DNA of 8,957 bases from Rhodospirillaceae bacterium (GCA_002701455.1 NZVJ01000010.1:11756-20712), one strand, 5' to 3'; counted from the first letter of the stretch, positions 1 to 6,997 are shown. Notes: generated from the letters alone by a model not told the origin. Numbers and translations are program-made.

Positions 1-719
1 GGTGATTTTGAAAGAATTATACCGCATTCGGCCTCATGGCTTAAATAGTTTAGCGTTGTCACAATGTTCCATCTATCCATTTGGCCCTGATTAATCTGTT
101 GTGTCCCATGATACAGGCCAGTTGTATCGCCGAGACCAACTGTGTTAGCAGTAGCGAATAAACGAAAATTTGGATTGGGGGTTATCACTTTATTTGTATC
201 AAGCAACGTCATTCTTCCATCCTGCTCAAGTACTCTCTGAATGACAAACATTACGTCCGCTCTTCCTGCATCGTATTCATCAAAAACCAAGGCAGTTGGG
301 TTTTGTAATGACCAAGGAAGTATACCTTCCCTAAACTCTGTCACTTGTTTGCTATCCCGAAGAACTATAGCATCTTTACCGATCAAATCGATCCGGCTTA
401 TATGGCTATCCAAATTAACCCTTATGCATGGCCAGTTCAATTTGGCTGCCACCTGCTCGATATGTGTTGATTTTCCAGTCCCATGATAACCCTGTATCAT
501 AACTCTTCTATTATGCGAAAAGCCCGCTAATATCGCCAACGTCGTGTCACTATCAAAAAGATAGGTTTCGTCTATTGCAGGCACATATTCACTTGGCTCG
601 CTGAACGCAGGGACTTTGAGATCAATATCTATCCCGAATGTTTCCCTAATGGAAACCTCTGTGTCTGGCGCCTCTAGGTGATGAGCTTGTTTTCGTTCGC
701 TGTTATCTTTTTCCGACAT
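1..719 (-). CDS. cobS: Cobaltochelatase AAA+ subunit CobS (C-terminus cut by window edge)
   Basis: CobS is the AAA+ ATPase subunit which, with CobT and the large subunit CobN, inserts cobalt into hydrogenobyrinic acid a,c-diamide in aerobic cobalamin synthesis, in the cytoplasm. I translated this strand from the ATG at 719; it stays open to the left edge and gives about 239 residues, against roughly 320-330 for the family, so the C-terminal quarter lies outside the window. Visible motifs: Walker A GYHGTGKS (residues 77-84), Walker B LVFDEYD (144-150), sensor 1 FATANT (188-193), and the QMDRWN block (223-228) with the likely arginine finger. The segment from about residue 50 onward closely resembles alphaproteobacterial CobS as I know it. 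The ribosome site is weak (GGA about 9 bases upstream). It follows the J-domain gene by 59 bases on the same strand, probably in one transcript. In related genomes cobT usually follows, which would be beyond the left edge. Confidence 0.95.
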   Translation of the reverse strand, partial: MSEKDNSERKQAHHLEAPDTEVSIRETFGIDIDLKVPAFSEPSEYVPAIDETYLFDSDTTLAILAGFSHNRRVMIQGYHGTGKSTHIEQVAAKLNWPCIRVNLDSHISRIDLIGKDAIVLRDSKQVTEFREGILPWSLQNPTALVFDEYDAGRADVMFVIQRVLEQDGRMTLLDTNKVITPNPNFRLFATANTVGLGDTTGLYHGTQQINQGQMDRWNIVTTLNYLSHEAECGIILSKS

Positions 720-778
720 TTATTTAATCCGAATTAGTTATGTTGATTTGTAAGTTTATTTTGAGCAGAAGTTGGACC

Positions 779-1393
779 CTAACTAGTATTCAAATACTGT
801 TTTAGAGTGGTATACGCCTCATTAATTAATTTCAACCTTTCTTCTGCTTCTTTATCTCCCCCATTACGATCGGGGTGGTTGAGTTTGACTAAATCTTTGT
901 ATTTCGATTTTAATTCTTCTAATTCAATCGGCAATTCCAGTCCCATAACAGATAACGCTTTTATCTGATGGGGATCCAAATGGCTGTACAAAAACTGTCG
1001 TTCTTTATTCTCTTGTCTTTTTTGATATCTTATGTCGTTACCTTCAAATAGACCAAATACATCTCTGATTTCATTATTCAATAGAGAGGAAAGATCTGCC
1101 TGTCGGGCACCAAAAGGCCAGCTCGGGCGTTCCCATGTGGTTGAGCGACGTATCATTTGCTCCAATTCTTCTTCATTAAGCCCCTCGTTAAAATTCCATG
1201 ACCGATTATACTCCCGAACATGCTCCAAACAAAAATAATAGTAATCTCTCAATTGCCTCGGCCCTTTTGGCGCCTTGTACAAACCATCGCGGTGACAACC
1301 AGGGAAGTCACATATATTTTCCCTGCTTTCCTCTTCTGGCGTATCTACACGTAAAGCTTCCTCGTACCGCCGTGTTTTGTTAGGATTAATCAA
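779..1393 (-). CDS. J-domain protein with N-terminal Cys/His cluster (DnaJ-like, cobS-linked)
   Basis: This is a 204-residue soluble protein. Its last 60 or so residues form a J domain: the HPD tripeptide is at 173-175, followed by an acidic/basic helix and NEAYTTLK. J domains stimulate the ATPase of Hsp70 (DnaK), so a co-chaperone role is expected, but the protein has no G/F region, DnaJ zinc finger or substrate domain and is not DnaJ itself. The N-terminal part has C28-x4-C33 and C55-x2-H58, flanked by the conserved-looking blocks YKAPKG and YNRSWN; this may bind a metal (inference). The start is TTG at 1393: an in-frame TAG lies three codons upstream and no ATG is available nearby. Only a weak ribosome site is visible. 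It sits directly upstream of cobS on the same strand and diverges from bolA, an arrangement I recall from other alphaproteobacteria. The client protein is unknown. Confidence 0.88.
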   Translation of the reverse strand: MINPNKTRRYEEALRVDTPEEESRENICDFPGCHRDGLYKAPKGPRQLRDYYYFCLEHVREYNRSWNFNEGLNEEELEQMIRRSTTWERPSWPFGARQADLSSLLNNEIRDVFGLFEGNDIRYQKRQENKERQFLYSHLDPHQIKALSVMGLELPIELEELKSKYKDLVKLNHPDRNGGDKEAEERLKLINEAYTTLKQYLNTS

Positions 1394-1509
1394 GTGATTC
1401 TATCTTTACAATTAATTGATGATCTATGGAAAGAACGATGCAATATTTTACTAAGTATAATTCCATATTTTTTACAATATAAGCAATAATATCCGATAGG
1501 AAGATCTTT
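1394..1509. promoter_or_regulatory. Divergent intergenic region between J-domain gene and bolA
   Basis: This AT-rich spacer of 116 bases must carry the promoters of both the minus-strand J-domain/cobS unit and the plus-strand bolA. A perfect TATAAT lies at 1456-1461 on the plus strand, about 50 bases before the bolA start, but the bases 16-18 upstream of it do not resemble TTGACA, so it is only a possible -10 box. A clear ribosome site, AGGAAG (1498-1503), precedes the bolA ATG by 6 bases. I found no convincing operator repeat or hairpin. Confidence 0.4.
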
Positions 1510-1764
1510 ATGAAAGTAGCGGAAAAGATAGAAAAAAAAATCTTTCAAGAATTAAAGCCAACACGTTTTGAACTCATAGATGAATCTCACTTGCATGCTG
1601 GACACGTCGGTGCCAGGCCAGAAGGCGAGACACATTTCCGGTTATCCATTTCTGCTCCAGAACTTTCAGGGAAAAGCCGACTAGATAAGCAACGCCGAAT
1701 TTATAAAATACTCAAGGAGGAGTTGGAAGGTCCGGTTCATGCCCTAAGCATTGAAGCTGATTAG
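1510..1764 (+). CDS. bolA: BolA family protein
   Basis: This 84-residue protein covers a whole BolA domain, the usual length for the family. BolA proteins partner with monothiol glutaredoxins (Grx4 type), sharing a 2Fe-2S cluster, and affect iron homeostasis, morphology and stress responses; the BolA fold resembles a class II KH domain. Visible family features are TRFELIDESHLHAGH (18-32), ETHFRL (40-45), the GKSRLDKQRRIY block (54-65) and the C-terminal VHALSI (76-81). There is no cysteine, so cluster ligation would rely on histidines, H77 being the invariant one; this points to the histidine-type BolA. The ATG start has a good ribosome site, AGGAAG, 6 bases upstream. The gene is alone on its strand: it diverges from the J-domain gene and meets the CNNM/CorC gene tail to tail with 11 bases between. 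No glutaredoxin gene is visible in the window. Confidence 0.93.
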   Translation: MKVAEKIEKKIFQELKPTRFELIDESHLHAGHVGARPEGETHFRLSISAPELSGKSRLDKQRRIYKILKEELEGPVHALSIEAD

Positions 1765-1775
1765 AGACCTTAAAC

Positions 1776-3107
1776 TCAAGATTGATTTATTTTAGCTTCC
1801 TCATTGAGGCCTAATGGTTGCCCAATTACGGGCCAAACTCGTAGTTGCGTCACCTGATTTCTGTGCTTACGTAAAATTCGAAACCTAAATCCATAAAATA
1901 TAAATTCTTGGCCTACGTTTGGGATAATCCTCGCTTCATGCAATATAAGTCCTGCGATTGTTGATGCATCTTCATCTGGCAAACTCCATTCAAAATCTCT
2001 ATTCAGATCTCTCAGCGTGACCGATCCATTTATTAAGAAGGAGCCATCCGGCTGTGGACGAACCCCTGAAACCGTGACATCATTTTCGTCATCTATGTTC
2101 CCAACTATTTCTTCTAAAATATCTTCTAAAGTGACCACACCTTGCAGAGTCCCATACTCATCAACCACAACGGCAAAGTGCTCTTTTCTCGCTCTAAATG
2201 CCTGAAGTTGATCCAAAAGGTTGGACGACTCGGGTATAAACCATGGCTCGTTCGCCACTTCAACGATATCCAGGTCAGACATATTTTCACCCGGAAAACC
2301 TCTTATTGCGCGTAAAAGAGCCTTGCCATGCAGAATTCCGATGATTTCGTCGGGGTCGCCTCTGTAGAGAGGCAATCGAGTAAATGGACTTTCAAGTAAT
2401 TCATCAAGTATTTCATCAAGTGGCAAATCTGCATTAATCATCGAAACATTTCTTCGATGTGTCATTATTTCCTCAACTGTCACCTCTCCCAGGTCTAAAA
2501 TACTTCGCAACATTGCCCTTTCTTCGCTAACATCCGGTCCAGGCCCCGTATGTAACTCTATCAGTCCACGAAGTTCCTCTTCACGCTCATGTTGTGCAAA
2601 TGAGGTGAGGCCTTTGACACCAATAATCTTTAATAACACGTTTACGATAAACCTTATCGCGATACTCAGTGGTTGAAATAACCATACAAAAACTCTTATA
2701 GCGGGTCCCACGGCCAGAGCTGATCTATCGGCGTTATTTATTGCAAACGTTTTTGGTAAAACTTCGGCAAAAATAACCACCAGTATCGTCATACCGATCA
2801 TCGAATAAGCTACACCTGCATCATCAAACAAACTAATCAAGACACTTGTCGCCAGCGCGGATGCCGCAATATTTGTTATATTATTGCCGATTAAGATTGT
2901 GCCTATGAGTGTATCATTCCTGCGTCGTAGTCTCAGTACGGTACCTGCCCTGCGATTTCCCCGAAGCGATAACTGATGCAATCTAGCTTGTGAAGCTGCC
3001 GTTAGTGCCGTTTCAGATCCTGAAAAAAAGGCCGATAAAAACAGAAGGGCTAATATGACAGTAATATGGGCAATTATTGAATGTGCAAGATCGAATATTT
3101 CAAACAT
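1776..3107 (-). CDS. CNNM/CorC (HlyC/TlyC) family membrane protein with CBS pair
   Basis: The 443 residues show the full three-part architecture of this family. An N-terminal DUF21/CNNM membrane region has hydrophobic segments near 9-30, 68-92, 100-118 and 130-160 and the signatures SGSETAL (29-35), IGNNITNI (73-80) and AEVLPKTFA (114-122). A CBS pair follows at about 210-335 (VEEIMTHRRNV in the first, FAVVVDEYGTLQGVVTLEDI in the second), then a CorC_HlyC domain at about 345-430. Characterised CNNM/CorC proteins take part in Mg2+ (and Co2+) export across the inner membrane. The older name hemolysin is not supported by anything in the sequence. The ATG at 3107 is clear from the family N-terminus although the ribosome site is poor. 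The gene lies 45 bases after aroB on the same strand, so it is probably the last gene of an aroK-aroB unit. Substrate specificity cannot be read here. Confidence 0.93.
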   Translation of the reverse strand: MFEIFDLAHSIIAHITVILALLFLSAFFSGSETALTAASQARLHQLSLRGNRRAGTVLRLRRRNDTLIGTILIGNNITNIAASALATSVLISLFDDAGVAYSMIGMTILVVIFAEVLPKTFAINNADRSALAVGPAIRVFVWLFQPLSIAIRFIVNVLLKIIGVKGLTSFAQHEREEELRGLIELHTGPGPDVSEERAMLRSILDLGEVTVEEIMTHRRNVSMINADLPLDEILDELLESPFTRLPLYRGDPDEIIGILHGKALLRAIRGFPGENMSDLDIVEVANEPWFIPESSNLLDQLQAFRARKEHFAVVVDEYGTLQGVVTLEDILEEIVGNIDDENDVTVSGVRPQPDGSFLINGSVTLRDLNRDFEWSLPDEDASTIAGLILHEARIIPNVGQEFIFYGFRFRILRKHRNQVTQLRVWPVIGQPLGLNEEAKINQS

Positions 3108-3152
3108 AGCTCATTACTGCCTTTCGCAGATTCATTTTAGAAAGATTCTTAA

Positions 3153-4277
3153 TTAGAGATTTCCTGAAAGAGATTTTTCAATAACCTTAAAAATTTTATC
3201 TTTTCTCACCTCAGCTGTCACAAAGGCCTCGCCTATAGTTTTTGCTAGGATAAATCTCATTCTTCCATTTGATACTTTTTTATCGTGTTTCATGTGTTGA
3301 AACAGCTTTTCAGGATACCAAGCCTCTGAACCATTGATGCTATTTATATTACTGGGGAGCCCAATCTTTTTAATATGCTCAACCACCCTCACTGCATCTT
3401 GTCCTGATAAATGACCCAAACTTTTTGATAATTCGATTGCCATTACCATACCAATTGAAACCGCTTCTCCATGCAGCACATTTCCATCGTATCCAGCTTC
3501 GGCTTCAAGTGCGTGCCCAAAGGTATGCCCAAAATTCAAAATGGCTCTTACGTTTTGCTCCTTTTCATCTGCTTCCACTATTTCAGCTTTTATACGGCAA
3601 CTATTGTAAATAGCAAATTGTTGTGCCTGTTGATCGCCTTCTAAGACCCTTTGTCCATTTATCTCTAACCAATCAAAAAATAAATTATCTCTTATGACGC
3701 CATATTTAACCACTTCAGCATAGCCAGCAAGAATTTGTCTTTTTGGCAACGTCTGGAGCACCTGAGTGTCAATGACTACCAGACTTGGTTGATAAAAACT
3801 CCCAACTAGATTTTTACCTTGGCGAACGTTTATGCCAGTTTTACCACCAACCGAACTATCTACCTGAGAGAGCAGTGTCGTTGGTACTTGAACAACCTTA
3901 ATACCTCTTAAAGTCACTGACGCCGCGAAGCCTACCAAATCACCAATGACCCCACCCCCAAGTGCTATTAACAGGCATTCCCTATCAACTTCTGCTTCTA
4001 AAAGTTGATCTATTATTTTTTCTAGGTTATCAAAACTTTTAGTACTTTCCCCTTCCGGGACTTCCAAAACTTTTGGAAATATACCTTTAGAAGAGAAGGA
4101 ATCTAGGGTTTGTTCTAACCAGTGTTCAGAAATATTCTTATCGGTCACAATGAACGTTCTTGGCTTACCAAATTTTTCTGATATCAAAGCACCCAAATGC
4201 TCGAGCAAACCCTGTTCAATCAAAATATCATAGCTATCTCGATCAAGATTTATTCTTAGTTTACTATTTTGTTGCAC
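3153..4277 (-). CDS. aroB: 3-dehydroquinate synthase
   Basis: AroB converts DAHP to 3-dehydroquinate, the second step of the shikimate pathway, using NAD+ and a divalent metal in the cytoplasm. With the GTG start chosen at 4277 the protein has 374 residues, normal for the family. Visible motifs are the nucleotide-binding LGGGVIGDLVGF (106-117), VPTTLLSQVDSSVGGKTGIN (131-150), the metal ligand E188 in AEVVKYG, FGHTFGH (249-255) with the ligand H251, and HGE with H269, plus the KHDKK loop near 330. The start is uncertain: the frame stays open upstream, with a TTG at 4304 preceded by GGAAGA and an ATG at 4322, both inside the end of aroK. I prefer the GTG because it gives the family's usual N-terminus (about 15 residues before YDILIEQGLL) and sits 2 bases after the aroK stop, although it has no ribosome site of its own. 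Translational coupling to aroK is likely. Confidence 0.95.
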   Translation of the reverse strand: MQQNSKLRINLDRDSYDILIEQGLLEHLGALISEKFGKPRTFIVTDKNISEHWLEQTLDSFSSKGIFPKVLEVPEGESTKSFDNLEKIIDQLLEAEVDRECLLIALGGGVIGDLVGFAASVTLRGIKVVQVPTTLLSQVDSSVGGKTGINVRQGKNLVGSFYQPSLVVIDTQVLQTLPKRQILAGYAEVVKYGVIRDNLFFDWLEINGQRVLEGDQQAQQFAIYNSCRIKAEIVEADEKEQNVRAILNFGHTFGHALEAEAGYDGNVLHGEAVSIGMVMAIELSKSLGHLSGQDAVRVVEHIKKIGLPSNINSINGSEAWYPEKLFQHMKHDKKVSNGRMRFILAKTIGEAFVTAEVRKDKIFKVIEKSLSGNL

Positions 4278-4279
4278 GA

Positions 4280-4861
4280 CTACACCAACTTTTTTGAAAA
4301 ACAATAATAATCTTCCAAGCATTTAACCGTCTTGACAACCGTTTCATCGATCGCGTCATCCCCAGCATCCACGGTTATATCAGCCTCACTATATATCGGA
4401 TAACGCTCCTCCATAAGTAATCTCAGCGTTTTGTCAGGATCTGACGTTTGTAACAATGGCCGGCCAGCCCTTTTTTTTAATCTCTTTGCTAATACCTCAA
4501 AGCTAACGCGCAGCCACAATGATGTAGCCGTCTTTTTTATTAGCAATCTAGTTGCTTGAGAAATAAAAGCTCCTCCACCAGTCGCTAAAACGCAGGGATT
4601 TCCCCCCAATATTCTCGAGATAACTCTTTCTTCCCCTTTTCTGAATTCTTCTTCGCCGTATTTTTCAAAGAATTCCGAGATTGTACATCCAGCGGCTTCT
4701 TCAATTTCTTTATCCGCATCTAAGAACTGTAATTGAAGTCGATCTGCCAAATTTTTACCAATAGTGGTCTTACCTGCCCCCATTATACCCACCAAGACGA
4801 TTGTTTTTTTCAGATCTATACTAAATTTTCCTTCAGCTTTAACTATTTTCATTCCGATCAC
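4280..4861 (-). CDS. aroK: Shikimate kinase
   Basis: AroK phosphorylates shikimate to shikimate-3-phosphate with ATP in the cytoplasm, the fifth step of the shikimate pathway. The 193 residues contain the full P-loop kinase signature: Walker A GIMGAGKTT (25-33), the shikimate-binding LDAD (47-50), R74 in FRKGE, the Walker B-like ATGGGAF (93-99), the lid arginine R134 in AGRPLL, and the RYPIYSEAD segment from R153. The length is slightly above the usual 170-180 because of short extensions at both ends. The start is GTG at 4861 or ATG at 4852; the two differ by three residues and neither has a strong ribosome site. Its stop (TAG) lies 2 bases before the chosen aroB start, the common alphaproteobacterial aroK-aroB arrangement. 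It is the first gene of the minus-strand unit and diverges from the small membrane-protein gene. Confidence 0.96.
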   Translation of the reverse strand: MIGMKIVKAEGKFSIDLKKTIVLVGIMGAGKTTIGKNLADRLQLQFLDADKEIEEAAGCTISEFFEKYGEEEFRKGEERVISRILGGNPCVLATGGGAFISQATRLLIKKTATSLWLRVSFEVLAKRLKKRAGRPLLQTSDPDKTLRLLMEERYPIYSEADITVDAGDDAIDETVVKTVKCLEDYYCFSKKLV

Positions 4862-5064
4862 TTTTATTTCTTTTTTCTAGAGTTTGATCAAAAGCAAGTT
4901 ACGAGGCTTGTGCCATACAAAGGCCATAGTTCCCTGTTTACGGTTATCTTTATCAATTTTTTACTTTACAACATTATATAGATTTAGAATGAAACATATA
5001 ACTGTAAGTGCTATACGTGGAAGCTTATTTGACTTTAAATTTCTATTTTTTCTGGACAACAAGC
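4862..5064. promoter_or_regulatory. Divergent intergenic region between aroK and the envelope-protein pair
   Basis: The 203 bases between divergent starts are strongly AT-rich and should hold promoters for both directions. On the minus strand a fair candidate is TTGTAA (4967-4972) and GATAAC (4944-4949) with 17 bases between, each matching the consensus at 4 of 6 positions. On the plus strand TATATA (4975-4980) and TATACG (5012-5017) are possible -10 boxes without good partners. A 10-base perfect palindrome is listed separately. I see no strong hairpin, riboswitch fold or RNA gene here, and short open frames crossing it look like chance. Confidence 0.4.
4883..4892. promoter_or_regulatory. Palindrome TTTGATCAAA, possible operator
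   Basis: This is a perfect 10-base inverted repeat about 22 bases upstream of the aroK GTG, in the divergent spacer. Its position would suit a regulator site for aroK, but it is short and AT-rich, occurs once here as far as I can see, and no regulator is identified, so chance is a real alternative. Confidence 0.18.
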
Positions 5065-5202
5065 ATGAAAGTAGCCCTGATCACCCTCGCTATAGTGCTG
5101 CTCCTGATTGGAGGTACGATTGGCATTCTTTCGACATGGGATATACCATCGCCCTCAAGTTTCGTAGAAAGAGACATATCAAATGAAAAGCCTCTTCGCT
5201 AA
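5065..5202 (+). CDS. Small single-pass membrane protein (45 aa), function unknown
   Basis: This encodes 45 residues: a short basic N-terminus (MK), one hydrophobic segment at about 3-23 rich in Leu, Ile, Val and Gly, then a polar tail containing WDIPSPS (25-31) and ending in EKPLR. The likely topology is one inner-membrane helix with the tail in the periplasm; a lipobox is absent and no clear signal peptidase site is seen. The ATG at 5065 is preceded by a weak GGA at 8 bases; a GTG at 5008 in the same frame would add 19 residues but looks less natural. The stop overlaps the next gene by 20 bases, which argues that this is a real, translationally coupled gene. I recall small proteins with a similar W-D-I-P-x-P tail near this locus in Rhodospirillales, but cannot check that here. 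No function is known to me. Confidence 0.7.
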   Translation: MKVALITLAIVLLLIGGTIGILSTWDIPSPSSFVERDISNEKPLR

Positions 5203-6982
5203 TATTTCAATTTTCTTATTGGTATCCGTCCATATCATATTTCAAACTTCAACAAGTGCAGAAGCACAACAGAAGCCCGTCTCACTTTTGCCAGAAACTT
5301 TAAACACAACCAGACCAAATACTAAATCAAAAGCTATAACTCCCAGTCAAGATACCGATAGTAAAAACGAGGTTGTTCAAATTGACGAGCTGAAAGATTT
5401 AGACCTAGAAAGCACTGGGGTCCTGGACATTGAATCAGGGGGATTTAGCAAGAATATGTGGAATGGAACTTCCCACTCAAAAGCTATTTTACTTTTAAAA
5501 AATCTTCCCTCAATTCTATACTCCCGTGGCTTACAAAACCTACAAAAAAAACTCCTGCTCACCCGGGCCACCAGCCCTCTCGCCGAAGAGAACGAGAACA
5601 AGAACAGTATTTTGAAGCTCCGGCAACAGACCCTTTTCAGATCTGGGAAATTAAATTACTTCAAAAAAATACAGCAAAATATTCCAAGATCCCACGATGA
5701 TGAAGAGCTAGCCCAACTCGCTGTTAATGTATTTTTTCTAACCAATAATCTCGGTGCTGCATGCGATCTTATAAAGTATTGGTTTGATAAATCTCAGACA
5801 ACATTTTGGCAGAAGAGTCTGATCTTCTGTGATGCAATAAATGGCCTTCGCGATAATGTTGATTTTGGCATGAAGCTGCTTACCGAAACCCAAGAAAGAG
5901 AAGACACTAAATTTGTTTCACTGGTTAATGCTATCAATACCAACTTAGATATACCGCCGACTGAACAAATAACTGATTTACTTCCAAGGGATGTTGCAAT
6001 GCTAAGGTTTGCTAAGCAAGTCTTACCAAAACCTAACCCAGGGGTCTTGCCACTCTGGTTATACGATATATACATCAACGATCCCTCTACCACGCAGGAA
6101 AATAGACTTACCCTTGCAAATCGCGCTTTCCAATTAGGGCTACTGACAGCAGAAAAATTAGCCAAACTTTATGAAACGGCAAGTCTACCGCAAGATGATA
6201 TTGCTACGGCTGTGACATTAACCGATGCAGGTGATACGCTCATACCGGATGCACTTTTGTATCGACTAGTACTGTCTCAGGAAACCGATTTTGGGAAAGC
6301 CCAAGCGATACATAAAGCTCTAAGCTTCGCAGCACGCAATGGTTCAATCCTTGAGATGGCCGAGCTTTATAAAAATGTTATTAAATCAATTGTACCCGCT
6401 TCCGAATTAGGTTGGTTCGCCTGCAGTGCCGCCCTTTTAAATCTGATAAATCTTGATTTCACAGCTGCTCGTCTCTGGCTGGAAATAGCGGAGAGAGAGG
6501 ACAAGTTGAATGATCAAAATTCAATTACTTGGTCAAAAATGTGGCCTCTTCTTTGGCTATTAAATGGAGATAATTTGGTCGCGTGGGACGAAGAGAAATT
6601 AGAAAATTGGGAACAAGGACTAGCGAACCGAAATTCCCCACAAGGCAGAAGCTTGGTAAATCTAACATATTATGTTCTAGAGATTTTTGGAGCTGAAATC
6701 TCCAATGAAAAATGGAATTCGTTATCCGGGAAAGGGATACCCGTTACTAATGGCTATAGTATATTTACAAACACAAAATCGATAGAGGATGCTATCGAGA
6801 ATAAGCGTGCTGCAGAGGCTACAGCTACATTATTACTGTCTATGGGGGGTCTTAAGGCATCAGAGCTCCAAGAAGAAAGCCTACTATTTCTTATTTCCAC
6901 ACTTGATAACCTAGGGCTCGAGCAAGAAGCTAGAAACATAGCATTTCAAGTTTTGATTCAAAAAATGCAGGGCGTTTGGTAA
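5183..6982 (+). CDS. Large exported alpha-helical protein of unknown function
   Basis: This 599-residue protein begins with a typical Sec signal peptide: MK, a hydrophobic core at about 8-20, and a probable cleavage after SAEA (25-28). A polar, low-complexity linker follows to about residue 65, then an acidic segment and the striking MWNGTS block (92-97), and from about 100 to the end a long helical region with no transmembrane segment. Amphipathic helices with recurring Leu/Ala patterns suggest a TPR-like or other helical solenoid, though I cannot define repeat units. It is probably periplasmic. The ATG at 5183 has AAAGAGA about 8 bases upstream and overlaps the small membrane-protein gene by 20 bases; xerD starts 15 bases after the stop. 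I recall homologues at this place in Rhodospirillales, some mislabelled antifreeze glycopeptide polyprotein. No enzymatic motif is visible, so no function is assigned. Confidence 0.85.
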   Translation: MKSLFANISIFLLVSVHIIFQTSTSAEAQQKPVSLLPETLNTTRPNTKSKAITPSQDTDSKNEVVQIDELKDLDLESTGVLDIESGGFSKNMWNGTSHSKAILLLKNLPSILYSRGLQNLQKKLLLTRATSPLAEENENKNSILKLRQQTLFRSGKLNYFKKIQQNIPRSHDDEELAQLAVNVFFLTNNLGAACDLIKYWFDKSQTTFWQKSLIFCDAINGLRDNVDFGMKLLTETQEREDTKFVSLVNAINTNLDIPPTEQITDLLPRDVAMLRFAKQVLPKPNPGVLPLWLYDIYINDPSTTQENRLTLANRAFQLGLLTAEKLAKLYETASLPQDDIATAVTLTDAGDTLIPDALLYRLVLSQETDFGKAQAIHKALSFAARNGSILEMAELYKNVIKSIVPASELGWFACSAALLNLINLDFTAARLWLEIAEREDKLNDQNSITWSKMWPLLWLLNGDNLVAWDEEKLENWEQGLANRNSPQGRSLVNLTYYVLEIFGAEISNEKWNSLSGKGIPVTNGYSIFTNTKSIEDAIENKRAAEATATLLLSMGGLKASELQEESLLFLISTLDNLGLEQEARNIAFQVLIQKMQGVW

Positions 6983-6997
6983 TCAATATTTGGCCGC

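Noticed and set aside
241..486. 81-codon plus-strand frame opposite cobS
   Set aside because: The minus strand here encodes the conserved CobS core including Walker A and B, so this is an antisense shadow.
1799..1809. CCTCATTGAGG inverted repeat near the convergent bolA/CNNM ends, considered as a terminator
   Set aside because: The loop would be a single base, it lies inside the last codons of the CNNM/CorC gene, and no T run follows directly on either strand.
1776..3107. Hemolysin label for the CNNM/CorC gene
   Set aside because: The architecture is DUF21, CBS pair and CorC_HlyC domain, which fits ion export; nothing indicates a toxin.
4879..4890. AGAGTTTGATCA, identical to the start region of bacterial 16S rRNA
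   Set aside because: The match stops after 12 bases, the following sequence is not rRNA-like, and the region is a short spacer between protein genes. It is a chance match.
4902..4915. TGGCAC on the minus strand upstream of aroK, considered as half of a sigma-54 promoter
   Set aside because: The required TTGC element at the fixed distance is missing; the nearest TTGC is too far away.
4884..5186. 100-codon open frame covering the aroK/envelope spacer
   Set aside because: It crosses the spacer and the small membrane-protein gene in another frame, has an unnatural composition and no ribosome site; the overlapping 45-residue frame has a much better protein profile.
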